Assembly (NCBI RefSeq): GCF_030272615.1
Contig: NC_081407.1
Coordinates: 144,836,897 to 144,900,896 of the forward strand
Reading direction: 5' to 3'
Source of the DNA: Cryptomeria japonica
Lineage: Eukaryota > Streptophyta > Pinopsida > Cupressales > Cupressaceae
Length of the DNA: 64,000 nt
Below, piece by piece: positions 1 through 9,750 of the stretch. Below the pieces are notes generated by a model. The model saw only the letters and a program-made list of their open reading frames with translations. It did not search any database and was not told where the DNA came from. Each line of letters starts with the position of its first letter. Position 1 is the stretch's first letter. Position numbers and translations under genes: made by a program.

Positions 1-1179
1 CCCTGTCTTGACAGGACCAGGGCGCCCCATGCCCCTGTCCTGGTATTCTGCTCTGCAATTTGGCGTAGGGTGCTGTCTCGACCTACTTCTTCTGGATCTG
101 CAACCTGCGGCATCGTCTGAGTCTTGAAACCTGCACTTATATCTGAAAAAGGTGTTTGGGCGGCTATATAGGGTTTTGCCTTAGTCAAACCCCCGCTTCG
201 GTGATTTCCACCTCCATGAATAGCCAAGTTGTATTGTAAAAGTAATGTGTGTGCAGACCTTGTGTGTGTGCAAGATCTAAAATGCAAGTAAGCAAACTAG
301 AGCAACCTAGAAAGTAAACCCTAATTGCTTTTTAATGATAATGTAAATGCTCTAAATCAAGATGCAAAGTGATCTAAAGCATGGATAAATGAGATATTGA
401 AGCTTATGCAAAGACATGAAAACAATATGAAATCATACCCAACCCTCAAGGGAGGAGTACAAGCCAATCTTCAGTCGGTAATCTCCTATTGTTCTCCAAT
501 GTCTTCCAAGCCCTAAATGGATGAATGGAATTGATAAATGCTTGATAGAGGGATGTTGAATGGTGTTAAAGTCTTCAAAGATCTGCTCTTTCGCTGCATA
601 TGAGGTTCCTGAAAACAAAATTCTGATCCCTTCAAATGAGAAAAGAGAGCTCTTATGTATGAAACCCTAGGTCGTAATTTCATCTTTTGGTCGACCTAGA
701 GATTGAATATCCTGCCAATTTCTTGGGGTTAAGCTTTATTTTAGGATTGGATCGCGCTCCTAAAATTTTGGGAAAAATGTCCGGGACCGTGTGCACTCCA
801 GGCGCCACGGTCCTGACAACTTTTCACCAAATTTTCAGGGCCGTCAGATATGATTATTTTAGAGAGAATCCCGAAGTTACAAGTGATTTCGAGATGTTTT
901 GACCCCCGAAATCAAGCCCCCAAGCTCAGAATAGGGCCTAATTAGGGTTTTTGATTAAGTGATGTCTTGGAGGAATAAAATGAAAGGGGCACGCTTTAAT
1001 GAAAGGGCCTGACTTTATGATGTAGAAGATGATGAAATAGAACCTTTAGACCTAATTAATTTGATTAATTAAGTGCTAAAGGGGAAATGTAATGCAAAAT
1101 GCAACTGCGCCAAGGCGGGTGCTAAACTAGGTGTTAAATTGTACTGCTTGAGCAAGTGCGTACAATTTATGACGTTACA
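1..1179 (-). mobile_element. Probable LTR of a further retroelement, inserted in the Gypsy gag
   Basis: The gag reading frame to the right breaks abruptly after the codons for Asn-Lys-Asp-Ile-Gly-Tyr. From that point the minus strand reads TGTAACGTCATAAATTG, which has the TG start of an LTR. The 1.2 kb that follows has no coding signal of its own. A possible promoter area lies near 655-665 (minus CATACATAAGAGCTC). A GC-rich stretch with short inverted repeats (CCTGTC/GACAGG and CCAGG/CCTGG types) lies at 1-60. The far end of this segment is outside the window, so neither a TG...CA pair nor a target duplication can be checked. It could instead be the natural downstream part of the Gypsy element, but gag normally continues into a nucleocapsid zinc knuckle, which is absent here. 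Confidence 0.4.
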
Positions 1180-2617
1180 CATAGCCAATGTCTTTGTTAA
1201 CATTCTGGGTGAACATCTCTACCATTTGTTTTTGTGTAATTTCATAAGAGCATCTGCTGGCTAAATTCCTCCATCTTTGTAAAAATGATGCAAAAGACTC
1301 TCCCTCTTTTTGCTTGGTGTTGCACAAAGTAGTGACTGATATGTCTGTCTCTATGTTGTAGGAGAAATGTTGGATAAATGCCTCTGCTAAGTCACCCCAT
1401 GACTTAATACCAAGTGGAAGTTGGGAGAACCATTCCATAGCTTGATCACCTAGGCTTTGTGGGAATAATCTCATCAAATATGTCTCTTCTGCTGCTATCT
1501 CAATGCAAGCTGTGAAAAATTGTCTTATGTGTGCCTTAGAATCTCCTTTTCCTCTATACTTATCAAACTTAGGTGTCACAAAGTGTGTAGGAAATGGAGG
1601 CATTGGAATACTCTTGTCAAATGGATAGGGACATATGTCTCTCATTGTGTATGTTGGCTTTGGTGTATTTATGTCCTCCATTTTCTTTTGTAAGTCCCTG
1701 ATTTGTTGCTCCAAATTGCTTTTAGGTGGAGATCGACTCCTTGGACCATATCCCATGCTTGAGGCACCAATTGGAGGAGGAGCATGTTGCATATATGGAT
1801 GATATTGATCATACACATGTTCATATGGAGGAGGTCTATAATGATGTTGCGTATATTGACCACTTGGTATTGAGTCATGTTGAGGAACGAAATATCTTCT
1901 TTGTCCATGTATACCATACTCTACAAGCATGTCATGTTCTAATGTGTTGCCCCCAAATTTGACATGGGGTTTCCTTGTGTCCCCATTTAGAGCATGCCTT
2001 TGAATATCCAATTGCTTTGGTGGTTGATCCTTAGCATTGATATGTGATTGAGCATATTTCTCTACATAAGACTTCCATAATGGTATGCGAAGGTGAGTAT
2101 CATATGCTTGACCATGTGTATGTGGGACCTCTGGTTTTTGAAACAAAGATGATGGTGATTCAGGCACCATATGTGGTCCTCTATTGCCTCCACTATTAGG
2201 CCTCCTTTGATCCATGTTGGAGTGAGGTTGTTGCAAAGGTCGATTTTCCATTATTTGAGACATGTCAAAATCATGAGGTATCTTGGCTCCACTTTGTGCC
2301 ATCACTTGTAAGAAGTATTGTCTATCCCTCCTCATTATTTCCTCAATCAATCGATTGAAGTGGGGGTCCATAATGGATTCTTCCACATCTACTGAATGTA
2401 TGAAAAAGTTGTCCATATTGTCATTGTGTGTATCATTGTTGTTTGTAGTGTCCATGTTCTCAACATTTGGAATGTTTCTATAGGCATCCATGTCAAGTAA
2501 TGTGTTATGATCAGTATTGAAAAAGACATCATTGTCATACTCATAGAGACTCATGTTTGCGGACTCTTGAGCCTCTTTAGTTTCTCTCCTAGATTTTTGA
2601 AGACGGGTTTCAACCAT
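1175..2617 (-). CDS. gag: Gypsy-type Gag polyprotein, C-terminally truncated
   Basis: Open frame of 480 codons with a typical plant Ty3/Gypsy Gag layout. The N-terminal ~330 residues are hydrophilic and low in complexity (Asn/Asp-rich, then Pro/His/Tyr-rich). A Retrotrans_gag domain follows at about residues 345-480, with the pattern FDKYRGKGD, IRQFFTACIEIA, LFPQSLGDQAMEWFSQLP, FIQHFSYNIETD and ESFASFLQRWRNLASRC. The product would be the structural protein of the virus-like particle. There is no CCHC knuckle, protease or pol; the frame ends where the TGTAACG segment begins, so I read it as cut by an insertion. The uninterrupted 480 codons suggest a fairly young copy. It lies downstream of a long leader and a primer-binding site on the same strand. 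Confidence 0.85.
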   Translation of the reverse strand: MVETRLQKSRRETKEAQESANMSLYEYDNDVFFNTDHNTLLDMDAYRNIPNVENMDTTNNNDTHNDNMDNFFIHSVDVEESIMDPHFNRLIEEIMRRDRQYFLQVMAQSGAKIPHDFDMSQIMENRPLQQPHSNMDQRRPNSGGNRGPHMVPESPSSLFQKPEVPHTHGQAYDTHLRIPLWKSYVEKYAQSHINAKDQPPKQLDIQRHALNGDTRKPHVKFGGNTLEHDMLVEYGIHGQRRYFVPQHDSIPSGQYTQHHYRPPPYEHVYDQYHPYMQHAPPPIGASSMGYGPRSRSPPKSNLEQQIRDLQKKMEDINTPKPTYTMRDICPYPFDKSIPMPPFPTHFVTPKFDKYRGKGDSKAHIRQFFTACIEIAAEETYLMRLFPQSLGDQAMEWFSQLPLGIKSWGDLAEAFIQHFSYNIETDISVTTLCNTKQKEGESFASFLQRWRNLASRCSYEITQKQMVEMFTQNVNKDIGYV

Positions 2618-3107
2618 GAACTAGGTATTGACCAAGATGTGTGAGACTAGATGAAAATGGAAAAAGTATGGAAGACCAAGGGTTGGATGGAATGTAAATG
2701 AATCTGAGGTTTACTTGCAATGACCAAAGTGTAAGACCAAGTATGTATGTAGTAGAGTAGGTGTGACTTCCAAAGAGAGGATAGTTTCTCTTGATGAGGT
2801 AAGTTGACCTTGACTCTAAGTAAGACCAAATGAGACCCAAAGGTGATAGACCTTGATGAGGGACCACTTAGCAAAATGTTGTTATATGTAGTGTGTTGAC
2901 AAAGTATAGTGAGGACAAGCAAGTGACCTTTTGACTCAAGTTTAGACAAATGTGAATGTAATGTAAGGTGTAAAGAAATGATGGATTTTGTGAGACCCAA
3001 AGACAAGTTGAATGCTAAATGAAACCCTGGAGAAATGACCTAGGAAGCTCAAGAATTTTGAAACTGACTGTGTTTGTTTGTCGGACTGTAAACGTTTTTC
3101 AATTCTG

Positions 3108-3305
3108 AACATAGACGCGCCTGTATACCGTACAGACGTGATTTCCTGACACAGACGTGGTTCTGTTTAACACAGACGCATTTCTAAGATTTTTGTGTAA
3201 ATTGAAAATGTTGATTCTGGAAACACGGACACATTTCTTCCCTTTACAGACACGGTTATACAACACAGATGCTATTATGTCTGACATAGACGCGTTTTTG
3301 CAAAA
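3108..3305. repeat. Higher-order repeat block A (cacagacgcgatt units)
   Basis: Two groups of about four units, each unit 19-21 bp and built on CACAGACGCGATTYC. The groups begin near 3112 and 3224, about 112 bp apart, and are joined by an A/T-rich spacer. Units differ at one to five positions, so the array is old. It shares unit and spacing with block B 1.2 kb away in the same leader. Confidence 0.75.
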
Positions 3306-4527
3306 TTTGTACAATTTTTTCCATTCTGTGAAGTCATTTTTGTTGTGACCAAATCTGACTGTTTGACTGTTTTTCGTGACAAGAGGACACGGTGTTGATG
3401 AAGACCCAATGTTTGCAAGTGTCTAGACTCAAAATGATTCCAAAAAAAAGTGTGTTGTTGGATGTATAAATGTTTTGCATACACTTGAAGACACAAAAGA
3501 CACAATGTTTTGTTGTTTGGTCTTGAATGTTTTGAATGTTTAAAATAAGTCAAGCACAATTCTTATGGCTGGCCAAGACAATAGTTGTTGATCCCACATG
3601 GGGTTTTACCCCCGAGGCTATGCTATTCAGAGCGGATACTTAGATGCTTGACCTCACTGGTTCCACCCTCGGCAGTCACTTCTCGGGTCAGTCAAGCATT
3701 AGTCCCCGTGGCGAACTTTGTATCTCTACTAAGAACCGTATGTGTGTGGGCCGCTACCAGAGGTCCGACCTCCTGCCCCAACAACTAGAAGGATTTGGGC
3801 TTCTAAAACAAAAAGGTGCTAGTAAGGGCATCCGCTCATGTGGCCATACATGCGGCACTTTCAGCTCTGTAAATACAGAAGGCTCCCAACCGGTAGGGGT
3901 TATGCCCTACAACTGATCAAATAAATTTGATCAAATGAGTTTATGGGGAGACATAGTGTCGGTATGAACTAATCAGCACACGTGATTCATAGTTTTCACC
4001 ATGAATACAGTTATTTATAGTGGTTTGGAAGAAGATGGCTTTTCTTTTGCTACCACTTGGGTCATTCTCTTCTCACTAGTAGTCCTAATGACCACACGGG
4101 AAGACAGGCCCTCTAAAGATTAAACAAAAAGAGCCTATTGCTCAAGACACAAAAGACAATGATTCAATTTTAGTACACAAATTGAAGTGTTTGCTAGTCT
4201 ATTGAAAACAAAGCACACAATAAAAAAATCAAAAATCCTTGCCAAGGACCTGCAACAAAGATTTATTAGTGGTTTGGATTGTTTGAAATAATCACCCCTT
4301 CCTGCAAGCACACAAGTTAGGTAAATTTTAGATCCAAAAGACTTTGTGAAAATAGGGGCCTTCAACAAAATGATTTTGCTTTCAAGACAAGCTGCACCAA
4401 TTTCGTTAGCTAGATCTGAAGATGTTAGCTCAAAATAAACCAGATCTAAAACATTAAATGCAAGACAAAATGGCGAAAAATGAAAACCTAATTTTTTTTA
4501 ATTTTTTTTTTTTTTAATTTTTAAAAA

Positions 4528-4985
4528 ATACAGACATGATTTTACCTTACATGGATGTGATTCCACCCTACACAGACGCGATTTCACAACACAGATGCGT
4601 TTCTGCAAAAAAAAATGCAAAACAGAAAATCCTACAAAGCATAGACGCGATTTTACCTTACATAGACGCGATTCCACAACACAGACGTGTTTTAACACCT
4701 CACAGACTCATTTCTACAAAAAAATACAAAACAAAAAATCCTGCAAGATACAAACGTGATTAAAATGATCACAAATGCGATTAGATCTCACAGACACGAT
4801 TAAAGTGCCCACAGACGCGCCTATAATGAAAACCTGCAATCTGGAAAATGAAAATACTACCAGAAACACAGACGCGGTTCAGAGGTTCACAGACACGATT
4901 CGGGAACACAGGCACGATCCGAAAGTGCACAGACGTGACAGAAAGCCAAAAAACGTGATCCGAAAGTATGCAGACGTGGAAATAT
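4528..4985. repeat. Higher-order repeat block B (cacagacgcgatt units)
   Basis: Four groups start near 4530, 4639, 4748 and 4866, about 109-118 bp apart. Each group has four or more ~20 bp units (for example CATAGACGCGATTCCACAA and CACAGATGCGTTTCTGC) followed by a spacer of about 30-40 bp that in several groups is A-rich with GCAAAA and AAAATCCT. The array is therefore ordered at two levels, a 20 bp unit and a ~110 bp group. Confidence 0.8.
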
Positions 4986-5070
4986 CAAAAAGTTGTCGAA
5001 AAATGTCAGATCTGCAACTTCAAAATACAAAATCTGCAACAAAAATGTTAAATGCAAAAGGGACAAGAGT

Positions 5071-5089
5071 CCCACCGGGCATGCCAAAA
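5071..5089 (-). other. Primer-binding site of the Gypsy element
   Basis: On the minus strand, directly after the CCATATACA end of the LTR, the sequence reads TTTTGGCATGCCCGGTGGG. A TGG-starting stretch right after an LTR ending in CA is the usual position and form of a tRNA primer-binding site. I cannot name the tRNA with certainty. Confidence 0.65.
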
Positions 5090-5866
5090 TGTATATGGTG
5101 AAAATGGATAACAATAATGATAATATTGAAAGGCTAAATGAATTCAACCACAAAACCCTAGCCTAACAACAACAAAGATCCACCATAACATATGAAGATT
5201 ACCTAAGACAATGCAAATCAAATGAAATCACAAAGATTATACCATCACATGTCCAATAGGGTTTGGATCTCCATTCTTCCTATCTCCATTGATCTTGCTT
5301 AATATATTTGCTCTCAGATTTTATGTGCACAAGAGCTCAACAAAGAACGGAATGTGGTTGCAAGTAGGATCGCCTATGTTCAAAAGCGTAGTGTAGTCGA
5401 GTGCGTAATTGAGTTAGGGTTTGATAATGAAGGAAGCATCTCCTTTTATAGAAGACACTATATGAAATGGAGGGATAAGATTGAGAGGTGTAAAAGGAGG
5501 TCGGCTATGATTAGAGGGTAGGTAAAAGAAATAATAAAATAATGAAAGGGGTAGGTAGTGTATGAATTAAGAGATGAATAACATGTGTCATAGGTGGAAA
5601 AGGTTAATGAATTAATTAAATAAATAAAGATTTATTTAATTAATAGAAAAAGTGGGATCAATTAAATAAATAAGATATTTATTTAATTTAGGAAAATGAT
5701 AATTTAAATAAATAAATGTATTTATTTAAATGAGAAATAAGGCTAGAAGAGGATAAATGAATTAATTAAATAAATAAAGATTTATTTAATTAATAGAAGA
5801 ATTAGGCTTAGATAATTAAATAAATAAAATTTATTTATTTAGACTGGACAATTTTGGGTGTCTACA
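5090..5866 (-). mobile_element. 5' LTR of the Gypsy element (777 bp)
   Basis: On the minus strand it starts TGTAGACACCCAAAATTGTC and ends CCATATACA, giving the TGT...ACA termini expected of an LTR. A primer-binding site follows at one side and interrupted Copia RNase H codons lie at the other. The U3 part is rich in AATTAAATAAATAAA/TTTATTTAATTAA palindromes. The partner LTR would lie left of the window. The first 20 bases differ at only two positions from the solo LTR at 8517, so the two are related, although their lengths differ (777 and 1234 bp). Confidence 0.8.
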
Positions 5867-6110
5867 ACTATATTATGTGATAATACTAGTGCCATTAACA
5901 TTTCAAAGAATCCTGTTATGCACTCTAAGACAAAGCACATCTCTATCAAATATCATTATCTTAGAAAAGAAATTCAAGAGAAGAAAGTGGTGTTGGAGTA
6001 TATTAGTTCAAAGGAACAAATAGCAGATATTTTCACCAAGCCACTACCAAGGGACACTTTTGAGTATCTCAAAAGTAAGTTAGGGGTCCTACCCCTATCT
6101 TCTACTCACT
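5867..6110 (+). pseudogene. pol: Copia RNase H, C-terminal fragment
   Basis: About 80 codons matching the end of Ty1/Copia Pol. The signature is CDNTSAINISKNPVMHSKTK, then HISIKYHYLRKEI, EYISSKEQIADIFTKPLP and FEYLKSKLGV. The frame begins abruptly at the Gypsy LTR edge, so the rest of this pol lies left of the window beyond the Gypsy element. The same region of the Copia element at 27156-29054 reads very similarly, which places both in related lineages. Confidence 0.85.
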
Positions 6111-6488
6111 AACTGAGTTCAGTAAAAGCATTAATTCAATGACTCTAAAGAATATCTTTTCGGAGTTAATGTTGATTTACACACTTTAGGATGTTTTCTA
6201 AAGGTGTGCAGGAAACAAAAATAGGGAATAGGAATTGAAGATAAAATTCTCTAACCGAGACTGAGTTGATACTGAACAGCAAAGGAATTACTTCACACAG
6301 GAAGAACTTATGTATTAGTTTTCTTTTGGCATTGTTGTCAAAGGGGGAGAAGACTAATGTTTGGGGGAGAAGACTAATGACAGGGGGAGAGCATTTCATC
6401 AATATGAGCACTCACAATCACAACAATCTGAATTCGAATATTTTAGGTCAAATCAATTGGTTTTGCCATCAATGCCGAAGGGGGAGAT
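6111..6488 (+). other. Copia 3' untranslated region with polypurine tracts
   Basis: Non-coding stretch between the RNase H stop and the LTR. It contains several AGGGGGAGA-type purine runs (about 6340-6400) and a final one at 6478-6487 directly before the TGTTGG start of the LTR. The last is the expected polypurine tract that primes plus-strand synthesis. The duplicated runs resemble those before the LTR of the second Copia element. Confidence 0.6.
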
Positions 6489-7972
6489 TGTTGGCATTAT
6501 AACAGACAATAAGAGATTGTTGGCATTTCAATTAGGATATTGAGAAGGTTGTTGATAATTATGGATATAACTGATTAAGGATGTTTACTATCTTCACAAT
6601 ATTATTTTTTCATTGTTGTCAAGAAATTGATTTTCTGATTTAGTATGATGTTGCCATATCTTAAGAAGTATGTTTTGAAGAGAATTAAGATGTCGATAAA
6701 AGACACAGAAAGAATGAGATGAATAAGGGGAGGAATAAGTTATTCAATGGGAAACTATTACCGAGTTAGACAATGATGAGATCATATTGTTTAGATTGTT
6801 TTGATATCCTACATATGCTATTGTTTGTAGGGTTAATACTATATTATGTTACCGAGCAAGGAACCTAGTCGGTAAACCCTAAGGAACCTAGTCGGTAAAC
6901 CCTAAGGTTATCGCTATCGGTTAATGAAGGCGGAATGTCTACTGAGTGAATTTTAGTATTTACCGAGTTGCAACCAAGTAATAACAGAATGCATTGGATG
7001 TATACATGCATTATTTAATGATGGAAGCTAATGAGCTGGTTATGATTAAATGATTGATACAACGTGTATAAAGTTTGTTAAGGATCTATAGAAATGGAAG
7101 ATCGGCAAGAAGATCTACAGCTCAGATTGAACCGCAATACCCTAACACAAGTTCCAAGAAATGTATGCAAGTTCCAAGGCAAGGTAAAATGTTTTCCGAT
7201 TGAAGGATACATTGAACCTGGTCAAGATTGAAGATCTGATGGCTATGATTGATCATGAGAAATGTTATCAAAAAGATTAAGCGGTTAGCAAATTGTTTAT
7301 AAATAAGGAACTGTTGATAAACAAGGCATGCGGGCAAGTGTAAGCACAGGGATGCTACATAGTGATTACCAAGCACAAAATCTTGAAGACCTATTTGAAT
7401 AACAGAGCAAGGAGCCCAACAGAGGGACAAGATAAGTCCTATGACTAGATTGTATTGAGAAAATAAGAATGTGCTTTAGCATTTTAGATGCAAAGTTGCA
7501 GACATACTCATTACTATTATTTATTTGTAAGTGATAGAAAATCTCTTAACCGAGTGGACTTAACAGTCTTATTTGTAAATCCTCTAGCAAGGTGACATTC
7601 TGATTGAGTGTTTGAAACCCTTTAACAAGGTCACCTCTAACAAGGTGAAGATCCTAATAGATCTGAGGGAAATCCCTTAACTGGGTCACATCTAGCAATG
7701 TGTTTGTAATCTTTAACAAGATTTGCTTTTAACCGAGCATACTCTAGAAGAGTATATTTCTTAGTGGGTCCGAAATCCCATAGTGGTTTTTCCCTATTTG
7801 GGTTTCCACATTAAATCTGGTGTTATGAGTGTTGTTATGATTATGTGTTCTTAAGTTTGCATGTTTTATAGTTTTGGTAACATATATCTGTTAAAGCTAC
7901 CGAGGTTGAATCTGTTGAATATATTAAAGATTAAGTTTGTATGATTCACTCCCCCCTCTCATCTTATTAACA
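6489..7972 (+). mobile_element. Copia LTR (about 1.48 kb)
   Basis: It starts TGTTGGCATTATAACAG right after a polypurine tract and ends CTTATTAACA. The interior has LTR-like text near the end (TAGTGGTTTTTCCCTATTTG, then GGTTTCCACATTAAATC), close to that in the other Copia LTRs of this window. Unusually, it is followed at once by ATTGGCATCAGAG, a primer-binding site that belongs after a 5' LTR. It therefore looks like a 3' LTR on one side and a 5' LTR on the other. Confidence 0.75.
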
Positions 7973-7987
7973 ATTGGCATCAGAGTT
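7973..7987 (+). other. Copia-type primer-binding site next to an LTR
   Basis: TTGGCATCAGAG follows the LTR end by one base. It resembles the TTGGTATCAGAGC primer site of the Copia element at 24805 and the initiator-tRNA-Met complementary sites common in Copia elements. Only these bases of internal sequence remain before LINE sequence begins. Confidence 0.6.
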
Positions 7988-8516
7988 ATCATTGGTGAAC
8001 CGAGATAAATCAAGAATCTTTTTTCTAAAGGATAATTGTTTGGAGAAATTGGAAGTTCTGCGAATACTAGGTTTTGAGGTGGACAAGTTACCAATAAATT
8101 ACTTGGGAATGCCTCTTGTTGCTCAACGATTGACTATAAATGATTGGAACATTGTTGTGGATAGAGTGCAGGAAAGATTAGCATCATGGAAGGAGCGATG
8201 GTTGTCTTTTTCTGGAAGAATCCTCATTATAAAGGCATCTTTGGCTACTATCCCAATTTGTACCATGGTGGAGTTCCAAATTCCTGATAAAATTGCGAAG
8301 ATTTTGGAGGCAGTACACTGTACCTTTTTGTGGGGTGGCAGTGAGGGCTCTTCCAAATACAATTTGGTCAAGTGGAATGAGGTTTGCAAACCTATTCGTT
8401 TGGGTGGGTTGGGCATTAGAAATTGCGTCAGTATGAACCGAGTTTTATGGGTGAGGCTAATGTGGAGAGTACATGAAGAGAGCCATCGCACTTGGAGCAA
8501 AATTATGCAAGCTAAG
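7986..8516 (+). pseudogene. L1-type LINE reverse transcriptase, 3' part (first segment)
   Basis: The frame encodes the end of a plant non-LTR reverse transcriptase: VNRDKSRIFFLKDN, LGFEVDKLPINYLGMPL, ERLASWKERWLSFSGRIL, FLWGGSEGSSKYNLVKW and CKPIRLGGLGIRN. The catalytic YADD region and the endonuclease are missing, so the copy is 5'-truncated. An ATG at 7974 would lie inside the adjoining Copia primer site and is not a real start. The frame is cut at codons for Gln-Ala-Lys by a solo LTR and resumes in the same phase at 9756. Confidence 0.85.
8512..8516. repeat. Target-site duplication CTAAG, left copy
   Basis: CTAAG here is repeated at 9751-9755 on the other side of the solo LTR. Removing the LTR and one copy restores the LINE frame exactly, since 1239 bp is 413 codons. 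Confidence 0.85.
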
Positions 8517-9750
8517 TGTAGACACCTAAAAATGTCTCATTGATCATGTACTAATTATTCCTCTAATTGATTAAATAATTCTTTAATTCTTTAATTAAGT
8601 TAATTAATCTTATTCTTCTAATTTCATATTTCCTCATCATCTTACTAATTATTCCAAATTCAATTATATCATCATTTATTCATTTAACCATTTTCTAATG
8701 TTAATTAAATATTTATTATTTAATTAATTCTGATTAATTTCTCTATTTATATAATCTTTATTATTCAAATAAATTAATTCTCAATTTCTATCTCTAATCA
8801 TCTAATCATTAACCCTCTTCTAAATATTAATTAAATATTTATTATTTAATTAATTATGATTTTAATCCTTTAAATTAAATAATCTTTATTATTTAATTAA
8901 AGTCCATTTCTAAATAATTAAATAGTTTCTTTAAATTATTTAATTAACTAATTCTTCTAAATTACTCTTCTAATTTCAAATACATGTACATGATTTCAAA
9001 AATCAAATTGAAAATCAAAGTCAAATTCTAAATATATTCAAATACTAAATTGAATCAAAAATAAATTCAATGTTTGAATTAAAATCTCATGCAAAGATTA
9101 AATTGAAAATCTAAGTCAAAGTGCAAGCACGTGCTAAATTAATTAATTCAATCAATTAATTAATTAATTCAATTATCTCTTCAATACCTATTTCTATCTT
9201 TTAGTTAGCTTTTTCTAAATAAAGCTCTCAATCAACTTTCAATCAGTTAACTATCTCCTCCTCTTTATTTCCTCCAATCATTATTTTTCATCCCCCAGTC
9301 AACATTTTCTCAATCAATTGACTCAATTAATCTATTCAATCTATTTTGTTTCACCTCCAAATCAGCAGTTCAACTATCAATCAGCATGTGAGCTCACCTG
9401 AGTTCTACCTCTTGATCAATCTGTTCCACCTTTCAATTAATCTTCTCCAATAATCTATAAATTGAGCAGTCAATCTCCATTTTCAACAATCACAAACTTT
9501 GAATCTTTGTGTCATTTGCAGGTTGCCAATGCGATATCTGAGAGCCACCATACCACAAAGAGGAGAAGAGCAATGGAAGCTATATGCAATCTTGAAATAG
9601 GGGATTTTTTATTGATACACTTTATATTCCTGTTTCTTTCTTCTGTGTTATTCTATTGTTTGTTTGTTTGAATTCTAATTAGGATAGGGATTCGTGATTT
9701 CCCTTTCATTCCTAGTTAATATTACATTTAATGAATTTTAGCATATGACA
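8517..9750 (+). mobile_element. Solo LTR (1234 bp) inserted in the LINE
   Basis: It begins TGTAGACACCTAAAAATGTC and ends GCATATGACA, with TGT...ACA termini. It is flanked by a perfect 5 bp duplication. The interior is very AT-rich with many TTAATTAAATATTTATTATT-like runs and has no coding sequence. The start is nearly the same as the Gypsy LTR at 5866 (two differences in 20), so this is a Gypsy-type family. No internal region or second LTR is present. Solo LTRs arise by recombination between the two LTRs of one element. Confidence 0.85.

Larger units (their letters stand above)
2618..5070 (-). other. Long untranslated leader of the Gypsy element
   Basis: This 2.45 kb stretch lies between the primer-binding site and the gag start on the minus strand. 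It has no coding frame I believe. It holds two blocks of a hierarchical ~20 bp repeat, listed separately, and a GC-richer segment of about 340 bp (3585-3920) that looks unlike the AT-rich surroundings and that I cannot identify. Long leaders of this kind are known in large plant Gypsy elements and non-autonomous derivatives. Confidence 0.55.

Noticed and set aside
1726-2483. Plus-strand and alternate minus-strand frames within the gag region.
   Set aside because: They are shadows of the 480-codon gag frame, with no domain of their own.
3585-3920. Possible rRNA fragment because of GC content.
   Set aside because: I could not place any conserved rRNA segment in it with confidence.
3108-4985. 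Regularly spaced short repeats resembling a CRISPR array.
   Set aside because: Units are degenerate, spacers are repeats themselves, and the setting is a plant retroelement leader.
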